From positions 7,008 to 71,007 of the forward strand of contig JAZQYO010000026.1 in assembly GCA_045633565.1 (NCBI GenBank): DNA of 64,000 bases, written 5' to 3'. This DNA comes from RGIG7450 sp045633565 (GTDB taxonomy: Bacteria > Bacillota > Clostridia > RUG12999). The position numbers and the translations under genes are program-made. The notes under the pieces are model-generated. The model searched no databases. It had not been told where the DNA came from and saw only the letters and a list, made by a program, of their open reading frames with translations. This document shows positions 44,978-53,951 of the stretch, in pieces; positions within the stretch are counted from its first letter, which is position 1; each line of letters begins with the position of its first letter.

Positions 44978-45828
44978 GAAATGTGCAAAAACTTGATGTA
45001 ACAAAATTAAAGGAATTTGAAAATCATCCCTACAAGGTAAAACACGATGATGAAATGGAAATGCTGATTGAAAGCATAAAGGAACACGGGATTTTATCTC
45101 CTATCATCGTCAGACCACTTGAAAATGATGAATACGAAATAATCTCAGGGCACAGAAGGTTATTTGCAAGCAAACGGGCAGGACTTACGGAAGTTCCTGC
45201 TCTTGTTGTTGAATTGGATAGAGATAACGCCGCAATAGCACTTGTTGACAGTAATCTGCACAGAGATAACATTTCACTAAGCGAAAAAGCCTTTGCCTAC
45301 AAATTAAAGATGGAAGCTATGAGCAGACAAGGACATAGGACAGATTTAACTTCGGGACAACTTGTCCCGAAGTCTGATGACAACAGAACATCTGCTGAAA
45401 TCGGTGAGCCATACGGTGAAAGCTATAAAACCGTGCAACGCTACATACGGCTTACTTATCTACATCCTAAACTTTTGGAATATGTGGATGAAGGGCGAAT
45501 TGCTTTCACTCCGGCAGTAGAACTTTCATATCTAAATGACATTGAACAACAAGACCTCATACAAACAATTGAGAGCGAGGATTGCACCCCTTCATTATCT
45601 CAGGCGGTTCGTATGAAAAAGTTAAGTCAGCAAGGCTTGCTTGATGACGATAAAATCTTTGAGATTATGTCGGAGGAAAAAGCAAATCAAAAGGAACGGA
45701 TTAAAATTCCGACTGAGCGTGTAAGGAAATACTTTCCCGAAAGCTATACTAAAGCACAAATCGAAGATGCTATTGTCAAGCTCTGCGAAGCCAATTTCAA
45801 ACGCAAGCAAAAGCAGCAGGAACGATAA
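44974..45828 (+). CDS. ParB/RepB/Spo0J-family protein
   Basis: A 284-aa DNA-binding protein with the ParB N-terminal motif (IVRPLENDEYEIISGHRRLFASKRAG, box ISGHRR) and a central helix-turn-helix (GESYKTVQRYIRLTYLHP). The arginine-rich GHRR box binds CTP in ParB proteins. Likely partition or regulation of the excised element. No ParA partner is seen here. Confidence 0.9.
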   Translation: MRNVQKLDVTKLKEFENHPYKVKHDDEMEMLIESIKEHGILSPIIVRPLENDEYEIISGHRRLFASKRAGLTEVPALVVELDRDNAAIALVDSNLHRDNISLSEKAFAYKLKMEAMSRQGHRTDLTSGQLVPKSDDNRTSAEIGEPYGESYKTVQRYIRLTYLHPKLLEYVDEGRIAFTPAVELSYLNDIEQQDLIQTIESEDCTPSLSQAVRMKKLSQQGLLDDDKIFEIMSEEKANQKERIKIPTERVRKYFPESYTKAQIEDAIVKLCEANFKRKQKQQER

Positions 45829-45863
45829 ATTAAATAAAATCTTGATGGAAGGAGAATGAAACA

Positions 45864-46022
45864 GTGAGTAACAAGAGCAATGTAATTCAAATTCCACAGC
45901 ACGAGATTGATGCACTTGCTCGCTGTTTATTGCCTGACCTTATGGCTTTTTACGAAAGCGAAGAAGGGCAAAAAGAATTTGAACAATGGAAAAAGGACCT
46001 TGAAAACAAGGAAATTGAATAA
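45864..46022 (+). CDS. Small conserved element protein (52 aa)
   Basis: Starts GTG with AAGGAG 9 nt upstream; encodes MSNKSNVIQIPQHEIDALAR followed by an acidic helical end. Short proteins of this kind are frequent between parB-like and serine recombinase genes in Firmicute elements. Function unknown. Confidence 0.7.
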   Translation: MSNKSNVIQIPQHEIDALARCLLPDLMAFYESEEGQKEFEQWKKDLENKEIE

Positions 46023-46028
46023 TTTTAC

Positions 46029-46058
46029 TAACGGGCGTCGCTGATTGCGATGCCCGTT
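46029..46058 (+). terminator. Terminator after the mobilization operon
   Basis: Arms AACGGGCGTCGC and GCGATGCCCGTT around TGATT, with T-rich tail. Separates the mobilization operon from the recombinase gene. Confidence 0.8.
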
Positions 46059-46129
46059 TTGCATCACACATTTGTACAATTAAAAAGTTAATGATATAAA
46101 AGGTATATACCACGAAAGGAAGTGAATTT

Positions 46130-47644
46130 ATGAATGCGGTAATATATGCACGATATTCTTCGGACAATCAGCGTGAAGAATCTATCGAAGGTCAGCTCAG
46201 GGAATGTAAAGAATTTGCCGAAGCGAATGATATGATTATAGTTGATACTTACATAGACAGAGCGTTATCAGCAAAAACTGACAATCGCCCTGAATTTCAG
46301 CGAATGATAAAAGAAAGTGCAAAGGGAGCTTTCGAATTAGTTATAGTTTGGAAATTAGACCGCTTTGCCCGTAACCGATATGACTCTGCACATTATAAAG
46401 CGGTATTGCAGAAAAACGGCGTTAAAGTTGTTTCTGCAACAGAGAAAATCTCACAAACTCCCGAAGGCATTTTGCTTGAATCTTTGCTTGAAGGTATGGC
46501 AGAATACTACTCAGCAGAATTGGCAGAAAAGGTTACACGAGGACTTACCGAAAATGCCTTAAAATGCAAATACAACGGCGGAACCTTGCCAATCGGGTAT
46601 GCGATTGACGAAAATCAATTCTTTGTTATAGATCCTCTTACCGCACCTGCAGTATTGGATGCTTTCAAGCATTATGCAGAAGGTGCAACAATGCAGCAAA
46701 TTACCGATGAATTAAATTTAAGAGGTGTTCGTACTAAAAAGAACACTCGGATTACATTAAATACAGTAACCCGAATGTTACACAACAGAAGATATATTGG
46801 CGAATACAAATACAGCGATATAACTACTCCAAACGGAATACCTCCGATAGTTCCGGTAGATTTATTTGAAAGGGTACAAGATATGATGAAAGCAAACAAA
46901 AAGGCTCCGGCAAAGCATAAAGCAGAAGATGAATATTTACTTACCACAAAACTTTTTTGCGGTAAATGCAAATGTCTTATGGCAGGCGAAAGCGGTACAA
47001 GCCATACAAAGCACGTTCATCGCTATTATAAGTGTGTCAGCGTAAAATATCACAGAGGATGCGACAAAAAGACGGTTCGCAAGGAATGGATTGAAGATAT
47101 TGTAATCTCTTATTTAATGAAGATAATCTTTGATGATGACCTAATGGACAAATTGGCAGATGCACTTCTTATACATCTGCATAAAGAAAATGACACTCTG
47201 CCGATTCTTCAAAAGCAGTTTGCAGAAACTCAAAAAAGTATTGATAATATGCTTAACGCAATTCAGCAGGGTATTTTTACAACCTCAACCAAAGAACGAC
47301 TTGAAGCTCTTGAAAGAGAGAAAAGCGAATTATCCGTACAGATAATGAAAGAAGAATTGAGCAGACCTAATCTTACAAAAGAGCAAATACTCTTTTGGAT
47401 ACACAAATTCAGAAAACTCAATCCGAAAAAATTGGAGCATCGCAGAAGACTTATAAATAGTTTTCTCAATTCTGTTTACTTATTCGATGACAAAATTATA
47501 ATTGATTGTAACTACAAAGACGGCACAGAAACTATTACTTTCGAGGAAATAGAAAATTCTGCCTTGGGTTCGGATTTAACATCACTCGCTGCACCATATC
47601 GAAGCAAAGTCAGCTTTGCTTCGATTTTTTATGGGAAAACATAG
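46130..47644 (+). CDS. Large serine recombinase (TnpX/integrase type)
   Basis: Site-specific serine recombinase, 504 aa: resolvase catalytic domain (1-150) with the nucleophile in YARYSSDNQ (S10/S11) and the conserved VWKLDRFARNRYD; recombinase DNA-binding domain (about 160-270); zinc ribbon (CGKCKCLMAG...YYKCVSVKYHRGC); then a coiled-coil and C-terminal tail. Such enzymes excise and integrate mobile elements without host factors. Its position at the right edge suggests the element end lies just downstream. Confidence 0.93.
   Translation: MNAVIYARYSSDNQREESIEGQLRECKEFAEANDMIIVDTYIDRALSAKTDNRPEFQRMIKESAKGAFELVIVWKLDRFARNRYDSAHYKAVLQKNGVKVVSATEKISQTPEGILLESLLEGMAEYYSAELAEKVTRGLTENALKCKYNGGTLPIGYAIDENQFFVIDPLTAPAVLDAFKHYAEGATMQQITDELNLRGVRTKKNTRITLNTVTRMLHNRRYIGEYKYSDITTPNGIPPIVPVDLFERVQDMMKANKKAPAKHKAEDEYLLTTKLFCGKCKCLMAGESGTSHTKHVHRYYKCVSVKYHRGCDKKTVRKEWIEDIVISYLMKIIFDDDLMDKLADALLIHLHKENDTLPILQKQFAETQKSIDNMLNAIQQGIFTTSTKERLEALEREKSELSVQIMKEELSRPNLTKEQILFWIHKFRKLNPKKLEHRRRLINSFLNSVYLFDDKIIIDCNYKDGTETITFEEIENSALGSDLTSLAAPYRSKVSFASIFYGKT
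47598..47630 (+). terminator. Terminator inside the recombinase C-terminus
   Basis: Perfect 12-bp arms ATCGAAGCAAAG and CTTTGCTTCGAT around TCAG, then TTTTTT; it lies within the last 16 codons of the recombinase reading frame. Confidence 0.75.
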
Positions 47645-47669
47645 ATTTTATGGAAGAGGATTTCAAATA

Positions 47670-48206
47670 ATGAGTAAAAAAGTTCTGGTTTTATCTGGCA
47701 GTCCCCGCATAAATGGTAACTCAGATATTCTATGCGACGAATTTATGAGAGGGGCTATTGAAAATGGCAATGCTGTTGAAAAAATTCGTATTGCTGAAAA
47801 AAATATTGGCTTTTGCAGAGCCTGTTATGCTTGTAAAGATGCCGGCGTCTGTTTAGTCAAAGATGATATGGCAGAAGTTCTGCAGAAGATGATTGATGCT
47901 GATATCATTGTTCTTGCAAGCCCCATATATTTTTATTCGGTTAATGCTCAGCTCAAGGCATTGATGGACAGAACATTTGCCCGTGGGTTGGAAATAAAAA
48001 ACAAAGAGTTTTATTACATAGTAACCGCCGGTGACTCAAGAACCGAATTTTCCTCAACAGCACTTGCATGTTTCCGTGGTTATGCCGACTGTTTTGAAGG
48101 CTCCCTGGAAATGGGCATCATCCGCGGCATGGGCGTGTCCGAAAAAGGTGACGTCAAAAATACCGAGGCAATGACAGAAGCCTATGAAATGGGTAAAAAA
48201 GTATAA
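47670..48206 (+). CDS. NADPH-dependent FMN reductase/flavodoxin-like protein
   Basis: Flavodoxin-fold oxidoreductase, 178 aa, of the iron-sulfur-flavoprotein/NADPH-dependent FMN reductase group. The FMN phosphate loop is LSGSPRINGNSD; CRACYACKDAGVC resembles the compact cysteine motif that holds an iron-sulfur cluster in Isf proteins; ASPIYFYSVNAQLKALMDR is the second FMN-binding segment. The ATG at 47670 is the internal start matching the family. First gene after the mobile block, probably chromosomal. Confidence 0.85.
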   Translation: MSKKVLVLSGSPRINGNSDILCDEFMRGAIENGNAVEKIRIAEKNIGFCRACYACKDAGVCLVKDDMAEVLQKMIDADIIVLASPIYFYSVNAQLKALMDRTFARGLEIKNKEFYYIVTAGDSRTEFSSTALACFRGYADCFEGSLEMGIIRGMGVSEKGDVKNTEAMTEAYEMGKKV

Positions 48207-48213
48207 CCATCAC

Positions 48214-48523
48214 AAAAAGCACTTGCAACGGCGGTTGGTCTTAGGGAGAAATCGGTTTCCAGACCATATTTTTAGTTTATACTTCATCAAAAAGCACCGT
48301 AATACGCCAGTATTACGGTGCTTTTAATCTTTGTCTAATTCTAAAAATCTGATTTTGTAAACTGACATTGCATCATAAAAAACATTATTTTGTGTACAGA
48401 GTTAGGAAAAACCTTGCAGAAATCCTGGTGGATTTTAAAAGGTTTTGACAACACTATGTGCCAAAATTATGCTTTTTGGACGATTAATCCCTAACACCAA
48501 CCGCCGAACGCAAGTGCTTTTTT
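48214..48523. mobile_element. MITE-like element with 34-36 bp terminal inverted repeats
   Basis: About 310 bp bounded by AAAAAGCACTTGC...GGCGGTTGGT..TTAGGGA and its inverse (about 31 of 35 positions match). No reading frame inside; an internal hairpin (arms AAAAGCACCGTAATAC/GTATTACGGTGCTTTT) can act as terminator. It fills the gap between two converging stop codons. No clear target-site duplication. Confidence 0.65.
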
Positions 48524-48529
48524 CTGTAG

Positions 48530-49234
48530 TTACACATTTTCAAATGTTCCGGCGACACAGATTTCTTTTTCTTTTGTCTGCATATGCACATAAAATCCGC
48601 CGGGAATTTCTTTTGTGCACACCTGGAGCTCATCTCCGAGGTATGCCTGTTTTTTATAGAGCAATTTAACATCGGTAAACTGAAAATCAAAGGGCAGTGC
48701 ATCCATTAAAAGCTCTGCGCCTTTCTGATTATTAAGATGCCCGTTTGTGTCAATTTCCTTATTTGCTATTTTCACTGTATACTCAGGCACTTCAATTTCA
48801 AACAGGGGCGCTTTTTTATATTCAAAGAATTCATCTTCAAACTGGAAAAATTCATAAGCGTCAAACATCTCAGCAGGAATTCTACCGATTTTATTTTTCC
48901 CGGTATCAAACAAGAACCAGTTTGCAATTGATTTTGCAACAACTTCTCCATTTTGGCGGATAAAACATCCTCTTGCGGAGGTTGTTCCCTTAAGACTTTT
49001 AACCGCAGTTGCAACTTCGACCGGTTCCCCCGTCTTAACCGGTTTTTCAAACCGGGCATTTATCCCCTGCATCAGCCACGCCAAATTCATATTTTTCAGC
49101 GTCAGCATATCATATCCGCACCGTGCAGAATCTTTGGTCGAAACATCTTGAATCATATCAAGCACCGAGCTTACCTTAATATTCTCAAAATCTTTATAAT
49201 CACCGTATCTCGTTTCATATTTAAAAGTAAACAT
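48530..49234 (-). CDS. Acyl-ACP thioesterase
   Basis: FatA/FatB-like thioesterase (234 aa), a double hot-dog enzyme that releases fatty acids from acyl-carrier protein. Family signs are FKYETRYGDYKDFENIKVSSVLDMIQDVS at the start and the second-domain NKEIDTNGHLNNQKGAELLMDALP, containing the catalytic Asn/His pattern (NGHLNN). AGAGGAAAT precedes the ATG. Located 24 nt after a MocR gene on the same strand. Confidence 0.9.
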   Translation of the reverse strand: MFTFKYETRYGDYKDFENIKVSSVLDMIQDVSTKDSARCGYDMLTLKNMNLAWLMQGINARFEKPVKTGEPVEVATAVKSLKGTTSARGCFIRQNGEVVAKSIANWFLFDTGKNKIGRIPAEMFDAYEFFQFEDEFFEYKKAPLFEIEVPEYTVKIANKEIDTNGHLNNQKGAELLMDALPFDFQFTDVKLLYKKQAYLGDELQVCTKEIPGGFYVHMQTKEKEICVAGTFENV

Positions 49235-49258
49235 ATTTCCTCTCTCTATTTTATTAAA

Positions 49259-50308
49259 TTACTTTAACTTTCTTCTCATTCTGTTAAGATGTCTTTCAAA
49301 ATTTCCGCTTGAAATAAACTCAGCAAGGATATGCTGGTCAAGCACAGGAACAGAACATGAAAATTCTCCCAGCTTCTTTTCATAAACCGGAATAAGTGCT
49401 GTAGGCAGAATCATATACCCCATTCTCATGGACGGAGAAAGACTTTTTGAAAAAGTATTTATATATATGACAGACTCTCCTCTGTCCATCGAATACAGCG
49501 ACTCTATGGGCTGACCGGGAATGAAAAATTCGCTGTTAAAATCATCTTCCACTATATAACGGTCTTTTTTTGCCCATTTTAAGTATTCATACCGTTTTAG
49601 TGCAGAAGTTGTTACGCCCGTCGGATAACTTTTAAAAGGTGTTACATGCAGAACATTAATCACACCTCCATAAAGCTCGTTTTTGTCAATTCCGTCACTG
49701 CCCATTTTAAGCTTTTTTATCTTTGCTCCCTCGGCGGTGTAAACCGCTTCAATCTGCTCATAAGACGGATTTTCTATCCCGTACACTTTATCTCTGCCCA
49801 GTATTTTTACCACAGTTTCGTAAAGCTGCTCGGAACCCGAGCCGATAATAATCCTTTCCGGCGCTGCAACCATTCCGCGGTATCTTAACAGATAGTCCGC
49901 AATGGCATTACGCAGCACTTCGCACCCCTTGTTGGGTGATTTTATAAACAACCGTTCTCCCTTTTCCGATATAACCTTACGGATTGTTTTAAACCACACC
50001 GAATATTCAAAATCATGCGGCTGGATTGCAGCCGTGTTTTCTTCAAGATAGGAAAATGCAGGCTCAATGTTTTTTTCTGCCGTCGGAAAAATATTAATTT
50101 CGCAGACAAAATATCCGCTTCGCTGACGGGAAATTATATATCCCTCATCAATCAGCATGTTGTAGGCTTTTTCAACCGTTACAACGCTGCATCCCGTGCG
50201 GTCTGCCTCAGTCCGTTTTGATGGCAGCTTTTCGCCTGCTTTATATTCGCCGCTGATTATTTTATTTTTTATGGTCCTGTATATTCCCAAATACTTTTTA
50301 TCTTTCAT
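49259..50308 (-). CDS. MocR-type (GntR-aminotransferase) regulator, C-terminally short
   Basis: Fused regulator: N-terminal GntR winged helix (residues 1-70, AGEKLPSKRTEADRTGCSVVTVEKAY) and an aminotransferase-like domain with the PLP lysine in FSKSLSPSMRMGY. The protein stops at 349 aa after FERHLNRMRRKLK, about 100 residues before family members usually end, so the small domain is missing. It is divergent from pyridoxamine kinase, typical of PdxR-like regulators of B6 genes. Function may be altered or lost. Confidence 0.82.
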   Translation of the reverse strand: MKDKKYLGIYRTIKNKIISGEYKAGEKLPSKRTEADRTGCSVVTVEKAYNMLIDEGYIISRQRSGYFVCEINIFPTAEKNIEPAFSYLEENTAAIQPHDFEYSVWFKTIRKVISEKGERLFIKSPNKGCEVLRNAIADYLLRYRGMVAAPERIIIGSGSEQLYETVVKILGRDKVYGIENPSYEQIEAVYTAEGAKIKKLKMGSDGIDKNELYGGVINVLHVTPFKSYPTGVTTSALKRYEYLKWAKKDRYIVEDDFNSEFFIPGQPIESLYSMDRGESVIYINTFSKSLSPSMRMGYMILPTALIPVYEKKLGEFSCSVPVLDQHILAEFISSGNFERHLNRMRRKLK

Positions 50309-50319
50309 CTGGTTATATA

Positions 50320-50398
50320 AAAAACTCCTTTTTTGGATATTTAACTATTATCAGTTTTATATTATAATACAAAAAAATAAGCTTGTAAAGGAGTTTTT
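50320..50398. promoter_or_regulatory. Divergent control region of MocR and pdxK
   Basis: Perfect 12-bp inverted repeat (AAAAACTCCTTT and AAAGGAGTTTTT) 55 nt apart, enclosing a plus-strand TTTAAC-17-TATAAT promoter (50340-50368). The right arm contains the pdxK ribosome site. A plausible MocR operator pair. Confidence 0.5.
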
Positions 50399-50401
50399 GT
50401 T

Positions 50402-51232
50402 ATGAATTATAAAAGAATACTCACCATTCAGGATATTTCATGTGTCGGTCAGTGTTCACTGACTGTTGCACTTCCCATTCTTTCCGCCTGCGGAATTGAA
50501 ACTGCGGTCCTTCCGTCGGCTGTTTTGTCGACACATACTGCGGGTTTTTCAGGCTACACCTTCCGCGACCTTACGGACGATATGCCTGAGATTGCAGCGC
50601 ACTGGCAGAAGGAAAATATTAAGTTTGATGCCGTTTACACAGGCTATCTTGGCAGCGCAAAACAGATAGATTATGTTGCCGATATTTTTGCCACCTGCGG
50701 CAATAATGTCTGCATCAAGATTGTTGACCCTGCAATGGCAGACGGCGGCAAGCTTTATCCCGGTTTTGATGAAAAGTTTGTTGATGCCATGAAAACTCTG
50801 TGCGCAAAAGCAGATTTTGTTCTTCCCAATATAACAGAAGCGTGCTTTTTAACCGGAATGGAATACAAAACCGAATATGACCGTGCATACATAGACACTC
50901 TCATAGAAAAACTTATTAATATCGGATGCAAGAACATAGTTTTAACGGGCGTTTCATATCAGGCAGGTAAAACAGGTATAGTTGTTTACGAAAACGATAC
51001 CTATTCATATTACGAGCATGAACTTCTGCCCAACAGTTGCCATGGTACGGGAGATATTTACGCTTCTGCCTTTGCAGGCGCTCTGACACGTGGCAAAAGC
51101 GCTTATGACGCTGCAAAAATCGCAGGTGACTATGCCGTTTTATGTATTAAGGCAACCGCCGGTGATGATTCTCACTGGTATGGCGCAAAATTTGAGCCTG
51201 TGCTCGGAGAACTTATAAAATCACTTGCATAA
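50402..51232 (+). CDS. Pyridoxamine/pyridoxal kinase
   Basis: Ribokinase-fold kinase (276 aa) phosphorylating B6 vitamers. Family marks are ISCVGQCSL near the N-terminus, DPAMADGGKLY, LPNITEACFLTG and the anion-hole SCHGTGDIYASAFAGAL. The ATG has AAAGGAG 8 nt upstream. Divergent from the MocR gene and followed by an ECF S-component, forming a vitamin B6 salvage unit. PdxY/PdxK subfamily not resolved. Confidence 0.88.
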   Translation: MNYKRILTIQDISCVGQCSLTVALPILSACGIETAVLPSAVLSTHTAGFSGYTFRDLTDDMPEIAAHWQKENIKFDAVYTGYLGSAKQIDYVADIFATCGNNVCIKIVDPAMADGGKLYPGFDEKFVDAMKTLCAKADFVLPNITEACFLTGMEYKTEYDRAYIDTLIEKLINIGCKNIVLTGVSYQAGKTGIVVYENDTYSYYEHELLPNSCHGTGDIYASAFAGALTRGKSAYDAAKIAGDYAVLCIKATAGDDSHWYGAKFEPVLGELIKSLA

Positions 51233-51248
51233 AAAGGAGTGTAACCAA

Positions 51249-51758
51249 ATGTCACAATCAACCAGAACTACATATCGTCTTTGCTTAGCGGCTGTTTTTA
51301 TGGCACTCAACATTGCTATGAGTTCATTTGGAATCCCCGTTCCGGGAGGTCATTTGTACCTGAATGACGTCATAATCTGTACTGCTGCAATCATTCTCGA
51401 CCCCTTTTCCGCTTTCGCAGTAGGAGGTATAGGTGCCTTTTTGGGCGATTTACTCTTTTATCCTTTGCCTATGTTTGTATCCCTTGTAACACACGGTCTG
51501 CAGGCAGTTGTTATTTCCGTTTTTTCTCATCACGTGCTGAAAAAACATCCTGTTATTTCTTCAGGAATCGGAGTAACCTTGGGTGCAATTATAATGATTG
51601 TCGGATATTCGTTGGGCAGAGCATTTATCTACAGCACACCTGAGTATGCAATTCTGAAACTTCCTTACCAGGTCCTTCAGGCTGTTGTAGGTGCAGTTGC
51701 AGGAATGCTCATTTGCTGGAAACTCCGTCTTGTAGCATATCTGAATAAAAACAAATAA
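51249..51758 (+). CDS. ECF transporter S component (predicted B6 vitamer)
   Basis: A small six-helix substrate-binding membrane protein of energy-coupling-factor transporters, 169 aa (start ATG 51249 with AAAAGGAG). Typical features: LAAVFMALNIAMSS, an ordered glycine-rich third segment, and VGGIGAFLGDLLFYPLPMFV. Linkage to pyridoxamine kinase suggests import of a B6 compound, like PdxU; the ligand is inferred. A and T subunits would be shared. Confidence 0.8.
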   Translation: MSQSTRTTYRLCLAAVFMALNIAMSSFGIPVPGGHLYLNDVIICTAAIILDPFSAFAVGGIGAFLGDLLFYPLPMFVSLVTHGLQAVVISVFSHHVLKKHPVISSGIGVTLGAIIMIVGYSLGRAFIYSTPEYAILKLPYQVLQAVVGAVAGMLICWKLRLVAYLNKNK

Positions 51759-51878
51759 TTAAACTTGATTAATTCTGCTAATTTTCAATTGTCCCCCACC
51801 TGTATTTTTTAATAAAAAAGGTTGTAAATGTAGAATTTTTGTGATATACTGTATATAATTTTCTTAGAGGTGAAAGTA

Positions 51879-52808
51879 ATGGTATATAACAATATTCTCG
51901 AAGCATTGGGAAACACACCCATGATAAAGCTCATACATATCCCCGACGCCGACTGTGCAGACATTTTAGTCAAGTTTGAAGGTCTAAATGTGGGCGGCTC
52001 AATTAAAACACGTACCGCTTACAATATGATTTGCGCAGCAGAAAAAGCGGGTATAATAAATAAAGATACCATTATCGTTGAACCCACAAGCGGCAATCAG
52101 GGCATTGGTCTTGCGCTTGTAGGTGCGGTAAAGGGTTATAAAACAAAAATCATCATGCCCGACTCGGTTAGTGAAGAACGTCGAAAACTTGTACGCCACT
52201 ATGGTGCAGAGGTTATTTTGGTTCACGATGCGGAAAACATTGGTTTATGTATTGAAGAATGTTTAAATCTTGCTCTCAAAATGCAGGCTGAGGATAAAAA
52301 TGTGTTTGTCCCCCAGCAGTTTGAAAATCCTGCAAATCCGCAGATTCAGCGTGAGCAAACAGCTGTTGAGATTTTAAATCAGGTAAACGGTCCCATTCAC
52401 GGGTTCTGCTCAGGAATAGGTACGGGCGGCACCATAACCGGTATTGGTGAGGTTTTAAAGGAAGCAAATCCTGACATTGAAATTTGGGCAGTTGAGCCGG
52501 AGGACGCTGCAATACTGTCGGGCGGGTCAATCGGAACGCATCTGCAGATGGGCATTGGCGACGGTATTATCCCTAAAATTTTAAATCAGGATATTATTGA
52601 CGATATCTGCATTATAAACGACCGGGAAGCTATACAGACCTCTAAAGACCTTGCTTCAAGAGAAGGTATTATGTGTGGAATTTCAAGTGGCACAAACGTT
52701 GCCGCTGCAATAAAACTTGCTAAAAAGCTGGGCAGGGGTAAAACGGTTGTAACCGTCCTTCCCGATACTGCCGAAAGATACTTCTCCACACCACTTTTTG
52801 ACGAATAA
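51879..52808 (+). CDS. cysK: Cysteine synthase (O-acetylserine sulfhydrylase)
   Basis: Fold-type II PLP enzyme, about 309 aa, forming cysteine from O-acetylserine and sulfide. PLP lysine in GGSIKTRTAYNMI (usual PGGSVKDR), phosphate/substrate loop PTSGNQGIGLA, GTGGTITG, and C-terminal SSGTNVAAA. The ATG at 51879 has AGAGG 8 nt upstream; a GTG at 51870 is worse placed. A TTGTAA-17-TATACT promoter precedes it at about 51824-51852. KTR in place of KDR is a minor departure. Confidence 0.9.
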   Translation: MVYNNILEALGNTPMIKLIHIPDADCADILVKFEGLNVGGSIKTRTAYNMICAAEKAGIINKDTIIVEPTSGNQGIGLALVGAVKGYKTKIIMPDSVSEERRKLVRHYGAEVILVHDAENIGLCIEECLNLALKMQAEDKNVFVPQQFENPANPQIQREQTAVEILNQVNGPIHGFCSGIGTGGTITGIGEVLKEANPDIEIWAVEPEDAAILSGGSIGTHLQMGIGDGIIPKILNQDIIDDICIINDREAIQTSKDLASREGIMCGISSGTNVAAAIKLAKKLGRGKTVVTVLPDTAERYFSTPLFDE

Positions 52809-52811
52809 TAC

Positions 52812-52846
52812 AGAATAAGACGGGTAACTTACCCGTCTTATTTTAT
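52812..52846. terminator. Bidirectional terminator
   Basis: Arms AATAAGACGGGTAA and TTACCCGTCTTATT, flanked by A- and T-rich sequence, between the converging cysK and transporter genes; it overlaps the transporter stop codon. Confidence 0.8.
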
Positions 52847-53938
52847 TATCATCATACATGCGGTAAGAATAATTACAAAGCCGAAGTTGAACACTGAAAA
52901 CCATGCGATATACCTAAGTCCGCCCCCGGGATTATGTTTAACATATTCCCTGAAGGTTATAAGACTTGCAAGAGATGCAATAAGCGTCCCTGCACCGCCG
53001 ATGTTTACACCCAAAAGCAAATCCCTGTAGTTTTCAGTAAACTGGGACAGCAGTATTGCCGAGGGTACATTGCTTATAACCTGACAGGACAGGATGGAGA
53101 AAATCAGCGTGCTTTTATCAAGCAGGAAGGAGAAAAACTCTCTTACCACTCCAATCCTTGCCATGTTTCCTGAAAATATAAAGAAAAAAACAAAGGTTAA
53201 AAGCAGTGGATAGTCCACCGATTTAAGTGCTTTTCGGTCAAACAGCACAAGCGCAAACGGAATCACTATCAGCCCTGCTATATAAGAAATTCCTCGGAAT
53301 ACAATGGCAATTGAAAGTGCAAAAAGCAGCAGATAAACAGCCGTTCTCCACGGACTTAAAGCTATTTTTTCGTCTGAAATTTCAAGCGGTTCTGGTTTTA
53401 CAAAAAGGCAACACACCGTTATAATTACAATGGAAATTATAAAAGGCGGTGCCATAATGGACATAAATTCGCCTGCCGGAATTTCAAATTTTGTGTAAAG
53501 ATAAAGATTTTGCGGATTGCCGAAAGGTGTCAGCATTCCGCCAAGATTTGCGGCAATATTCTGCATAATACAGGTGAACGCCATGTACCTTTGTTTACCA
53601 CTCGTGGTCAGCACAAAATAGCCCAGAGGAAGAAATGTGAGTAGCGCCATGTCGTTGGCAATAAGCATAGAGCCAATAAAAGTTATGTAAACAAGAGCGA
53701 GTATCGCCATCCGTGCATTTTTGAAAAGGCGGACAATTTTCCGTGCAAGCATGTAGAAAAAATTAATATTTTTCAGTGCGCACACCACCGCCAGCACGCA
53801 AAAAAGGCAGGTGAGCGTCTTAAAATCAAAGTAGCTCACGTACCCTCCATCGGGCGGGATTATAAATGCCGTTATGATTGCAGCAAACATTGCCACTATC
53901 ATAACAACATTTTTCTTGACAAAATTTTTTATAATCAT
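52838..53938 (-). CDS. SLC13/ArsB-CitM-type transporter
   Basis: Integral membrane transporter of the ion-transporter superfamily, 366 aa, about ten spans. Two inverted halves carry the family signatures ANDMALLTFLPLGYF and SNVPSAILLSQF, and GNPQNLYLY, typical of the arsenite/citrate (ArsB/CitM/SLC13-like) group. Substrate unknown. The start lies about 80 nt upstream of the EamA gene's stop, forming a run of separate minus-strand genes. Confidence 0.85.
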   Translation of the reverse strand: MIIKNFVKKNVVMIVAMFAAIITAFIIPPDGGYVSYFDFKTLTCLFCVLAVVCALKNINFFYMLARKIVRLFKNARMAILALVYITFIGSMLIANDMALLTFLPLGYFVLTTSGKQRYMAFTCIMQNIAANLGGMLTPFGNPQNLYLYTKFEIPAGEFMSIMAPPFIISIVIITVCCLFVKPEPLEISDEKIALSPWRTAVYLLLFALSIAIVFRGISYIAGLIVIPFALVLFDRKALKSVDYPLLLTFVFFFIFSGNMARIGVVREFFSFLLDKSTLIFSILSCQVISNVPSAILLSQFTENYRDLLLGVNIGGAGTLIASLASLITFREYVKHNPGGGLRYIAWFSVFNFGFVIILTACMMIIK

Positions 53939-53951
53939 AGCTTTTTGAACT

